In this document: in pieces, positions 5,371 to 7,308 of the stretch
How the letters are laid out: every line of letters starts with the position of its first letter
Position numbering within the stretch: the stretch's first letter is position 1
NCBI GenBank assembly: GCA_050014415.1
Contig: JBEKDJ010000244.1
Location: forward strand, 1-7,308
Source of the DNA: JBEKDJ01 sp050014415
Lineage (GTDB): Bacteria; Desulfobacterota; BSN033; UBA1163
DNA: 7,308 nt
Direction of reading: 5' to 3'
Notes under the pieces: generated by a model
The model's input: the letters and a program-made list of their open reading frames with translations, nothing else
Database searches by the model: none
What the model was told of the DNA's origin: nothing
Made by a program: the position numbers and the translations under genes

Positions 5371-7104
5371 TCACCCATGGCTTTTTTCCGCTGCTCGCCT
5401 GTCGGCTTGGCGTTTGTGCCACTCTATACGCAGCGACCGGATAACGAACCAGATCACACTGGCTATTGCGGCGAACAGCACCACCCGGTAGCCGATTCGC
5501 TCCAGCTGGGTCAGATCCTGTCTACCAATAAGAAACGCGAAGCCGACGATCAGTGCTCCGACAATGAGGGCGTAGGCGAGCAGGTAGACGCCTGCCGTAA
5601 GACGATCCACAAGCGCCTCATAGTTCTCCGGCCTCACCGCCACCTTGAACTCGCCCTCACCGACACGGCGCAACGCGCGTGTGGCATGCACAGGTAGCTG
5701 ATCGAAGAACCGGCCATAAGCCCGCGCTGAGCGCAGCGAGGCCTTGAGGATGTGTCCAGGACCGTACCGCTCGGGCATGAGCTTGCGGGCAAATGGTTTA
5801 ACCACGTCGATCATGCGGAAGGCCGGGTCGATCTGAGTGGCAACGCCTTCGAGCACACCTATCGTGGTAAGCAGCACGGTCAGCTCGGGGGGGACCTGCA
5901 GTTGATGGTCACGCATCAGTTTGAGGAGGCTTTGCACGAGCTTGTCCAGGCCCTCACCGCTGGACTGCTGACGGCGGTACCGGGCAAGCATGGCGCTGAT
6001 GTCGATCTCAAGTGCCGCCAGGTCGATGTGCGGCGGCATCCCCAACATTGCGAGTACAGCCTCTGTGACACCGGTCGGGTCATCGTCGACCATGGCCAGA
6101 AGCATATCGAAGGTCGCCTCGCGATTTCGCTCGGAGATGGTCGCCACCCGGCCGAAATCAACGAAGCCGAGGCGGCCGCCGGGGAGTGCAAACAGGTTTC
6201 CAGCATGGGGGTCGGCATGGTAGAAGCCCAGTTGGAAGATCATGCGAAAGTAGGCTCCCGTGCCGATCTGGACCAGGTGCGCCCGGTCGACGCCCGCGGC
6301 CTTCTCGTTGCTCTCAAGCTCTGTGGCCCGCACGCCCTCGATGAGATCCATGGTGAGGACGCGGCTCGTCGTCTGGTCCCAGTAGATCTGTGGGAAGACG
6401 AGCGAGGGATCGGCTGCGAACGCGCTCCGGAAGCGATCGAGGGAACGTCCCTCATGAGTGTAGTCGAGTTCCGCACGCGGGACTGAGGCGAACTCCTCGG
6501 CGATGGTGGCCACGTCGTTCTCTTTTGCCCATTGGACATGCTTCGTCAGCCGGTCGGCCAGGTCATGCATGATGTCGAGGTTGATCTCCATGGCTTTGGT
6601 CACGCCGGGACGCTGCACCTTCACGGCTACCGGCGTGCCGTCGGGCAGCGTGGCGCGGTAGACCTGGCCGATCGAGGCAGCGGCCAGCGGTTCTTCGTCG
6701 AAGCTTTCGAACAGTTCCTCGACCGACGCGCCAAGTTCGGCTTCGACCCGCGTTCTCATTTCCGGCCAGGGCACCTTTGGCACGTCATCCTGGAGCTTGG
6801 CTAACTCTTCGAGGAGGGCGGGAGGGAGCAGGGCGCTGCGCGTGGCCAGAAGCTGCCCGAGCTTAACGAAAACCGGGCCCAAGCGCTCGAGGGCATGACG
6901 GACGCGTACCGGCAGCGACAGGTCCTTCTCCTTGGTGCCCGGTGTTAGTTCAGCCGCTGTCCCCCCGGGTAGGTCATCCTCGAGTCCAGTACCTTTAAAG
7001 AGGTCAAACAGGCGTTCCTCCCACAACACCGTAGCGATCTCGCGGTATCGTGCTCGGCGCCGCGCGCCGCGGCTCTTCCTCTCCTGCTGCCGGTTGTCAG
7101 ACAT
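5371..7104 (-). CDS. ABC1/UbiB (AarF) family atypical kinase
   Basis: This 577-residue membrane-anchored atypical kinase/ATPase belongs to the family tied to ubiquinone or other isoprenoid-lipid metabolism. In order: a basic N-terminus; the KxGQ motif as FVKLGQ (K81-Q84); the alanine-rich loop AAASIGQV (141-148) that replaces the usual glycine loop; the nucleotide-binding lysine in VAVKVQ (K162); the ExD motif ELD (212-214); the catalytic loop HADPHAGN (296-303); and the metal-binding DFG (316-318). Two hydrophobic helices near 503-526 and 537-558 form the C-terminal anchor, followed by a basic tail. All key residues are present. GGGAGG sits 4 nt before the ATG at 7104; an in-frame GTG at 7137 has no ribosome binding site. 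The GC content (about 60% by rough count) is higher than in the cassettes to the left. No ubi biosynthesis genes are visible, so ubiB itself is not claimed. Confidence 0.9.
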   Translation of the reverse strand: MSDNRQQERKSRGARRRARYREIATVLWEERLFDLFKGTGLEDDLPGGTAAELTPGTKEKDLSLPVRVRHALERLGPVFVKLGQLLATRSALLPPALLEELAKLQDDVPKVPWPEMRTRVEAELGASVEELFESFDEEPLAAASIGQVYRATLPDGTPVAVKVQRPGVTKAMEINLDIMHDLADRLTKHVQWAKENDVATIAEEFASVPRAELDYTHEGRSLDRFRSAFAADPSLVFPQIYWDQTTSRVLTMDLIEGVRATELESNEKAAGVDRAHLVQIGTGAYFRMIFQLGFYHADPHAGNLFALPGGRLGFVDFGRVATISERNREATFDMLLAMVDDDPTGVTEAVLAMLGMPPHIDLAALEIDISAMLARYRRQQSSGEGLDKLVQSLLKLMRDHQLQVPPELTVLLTTIGVLEGVATQIDPAFRMIDVVKPFARKLMPERYGPGHILKASLRSARAYGRFFDQLPVHATRALRRVGEGEFKVAVRPENYEALVDRLTAGVYLLAYALIVGALIVGFAFLIGRQDLTQLERIGYRVVLFAAIASVIWFVIRSLRIEWHKRQADRRAAEKSHG

Positions 7105-7186
7105 GGTGCCTCCCATCGACGTGCATTGCTTATTCACTGTTGTTCGGTTTTATGTGCGTGCAAGTTTATTTTGGGTCATGTTGTTA

Positions 7187-7219
7187 GGGTCAGGTCTATT
7201 CGGGCTGTTGCCCAAATAG
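7187..7219. repeat. REP-like element with GGGTCAGGTCTATT and hairpin
   Basis: The 14-mer GGGTCAGGTCTATT (7187-7200) repeats the left-side copy at 157-170. It runs into an inverted repeat, CTATTCGGGC (7196-7205) with GCCCAAATAG (7210-7219), which has one mismatch and a 4-nt loop. Neither side has a T tract, so this is not an intrinsic terminator. The form, a short tag plus GC-rich hairpin, is that of REP sequences mobilised by RAYTs. It sits between the divergent kinase gene and the right-edge gene. Confidence 0.55.
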
Positions 7220-7222
7220 CTA

Positions 7223-7251
7223 TTGCAAGGATTATACATAAAGGATATAAG
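7223..7251 (+). promoter_or_regulatory. promoter of the right-edge gene
   Basis: TTGCAA (7223-7228) and TATAAG (7246-7251) are separated by 17 nt on the plus strand. The start codon follows about 28 nt after the expected transcription start. Confidence 0.45.
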
Positions 7252-7285
7252 CATGGCAATATAAGTTGATTGAGGAGAAATTGCC

Positions 7286-7308
7286 ATGATGGGTCATGAA
7301 GGTGGTTT
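7286..7308 (+). CDS. start of a partial plus-strand gene, cut by the right edge
   Basis: ATG at 7286 (or 7289) follows TGAGGAG (7271-7277) with 8 nt spacing, and reads M-M-G-H-E-G-G before the window ends. With a promoter-like pair just upstream this is probably a real start. The methionine-, glycine- and histidine-containing start recalls small metal-associated or SHOCT-type proteins, but seven residues cannot identify it. Confidence 0.5.

Noticed and set aside
5752..6486. A 244-codon plus-strand open frame
   Set aside because: It is wholly antisense to the kinase gene, whose motifs are unmistakable; long antisense frames are common in GC-rich genes.

Overview
This is a bacterial accessory region. 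It holds four short gene cassettes separated by degenerate repeats on the left, and a more ordinary, GC-richer pair of genes on the right. The host cannot be named from the sequence. The REP-like motif GGGTCAGGTCTATT, relics of REP-associated tyrosine transposases (RAYTs), a VapBC pair and sigma70-type promoters would fit a Gram-negative environmental bacterium, such as one related to the Desulfobacterota or Nitrospirota. That placement is inference only.

Left edge (1-632): the first codons of a minus-strand gene with a strong ribosome binding site, small palindromes in its upstream region, a minus-strand terminator hairpin, a REP-like inverted repeat and repeat copy 1. Cassette A (633-1700, minus): an unrecognised protein of about 355 codons, cut into 234 + 118 residues by one in-frame TAA. 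Repeat copy 2 follows. Cassette B (2111-3025, minus): a 304-residue protein with a PUA/EVE-like N-terminal domain and a NucS/DUF91-type nuclease C-terminal domain, low in GC, with its own promoter. Repeat copy 3 follows. Cassette C (3529-4277, plus): a VapBC-type toxin-antitoxin pair with overlapping start and stop codons and its own promoter.

Right part: a gene-poor stretch (4278-4719), then on the minus strand an FMN nitroreductase-like protein (4720-5274) and an ABC1/UbiB-family atypical kinase with two C-terminal membrane helices (5371-7104). A second REP-like hairpin follows, and then the first codons of a plus-strand gene at the right edge.

The three repeats lie in the same orientation in the gaps on either side of cassettes A and B and just before the vapBC promoter. 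Read on the minus strand they encode a decayed helix-turn-helix C-terminus of the RAYT type. Two copies share the same internal deletion of about 112 bp, so the deleted form has itself been duplicated. The layout suggests small genes, at least two of them of defence or addiction type, gathered between recombining transposase remnants. The strongest leads for something undescribed are the stop-interrupted protein of cassette A and the EVE-nuclease of cassette B. No shared function between the cassettes can be shown from the sequence.
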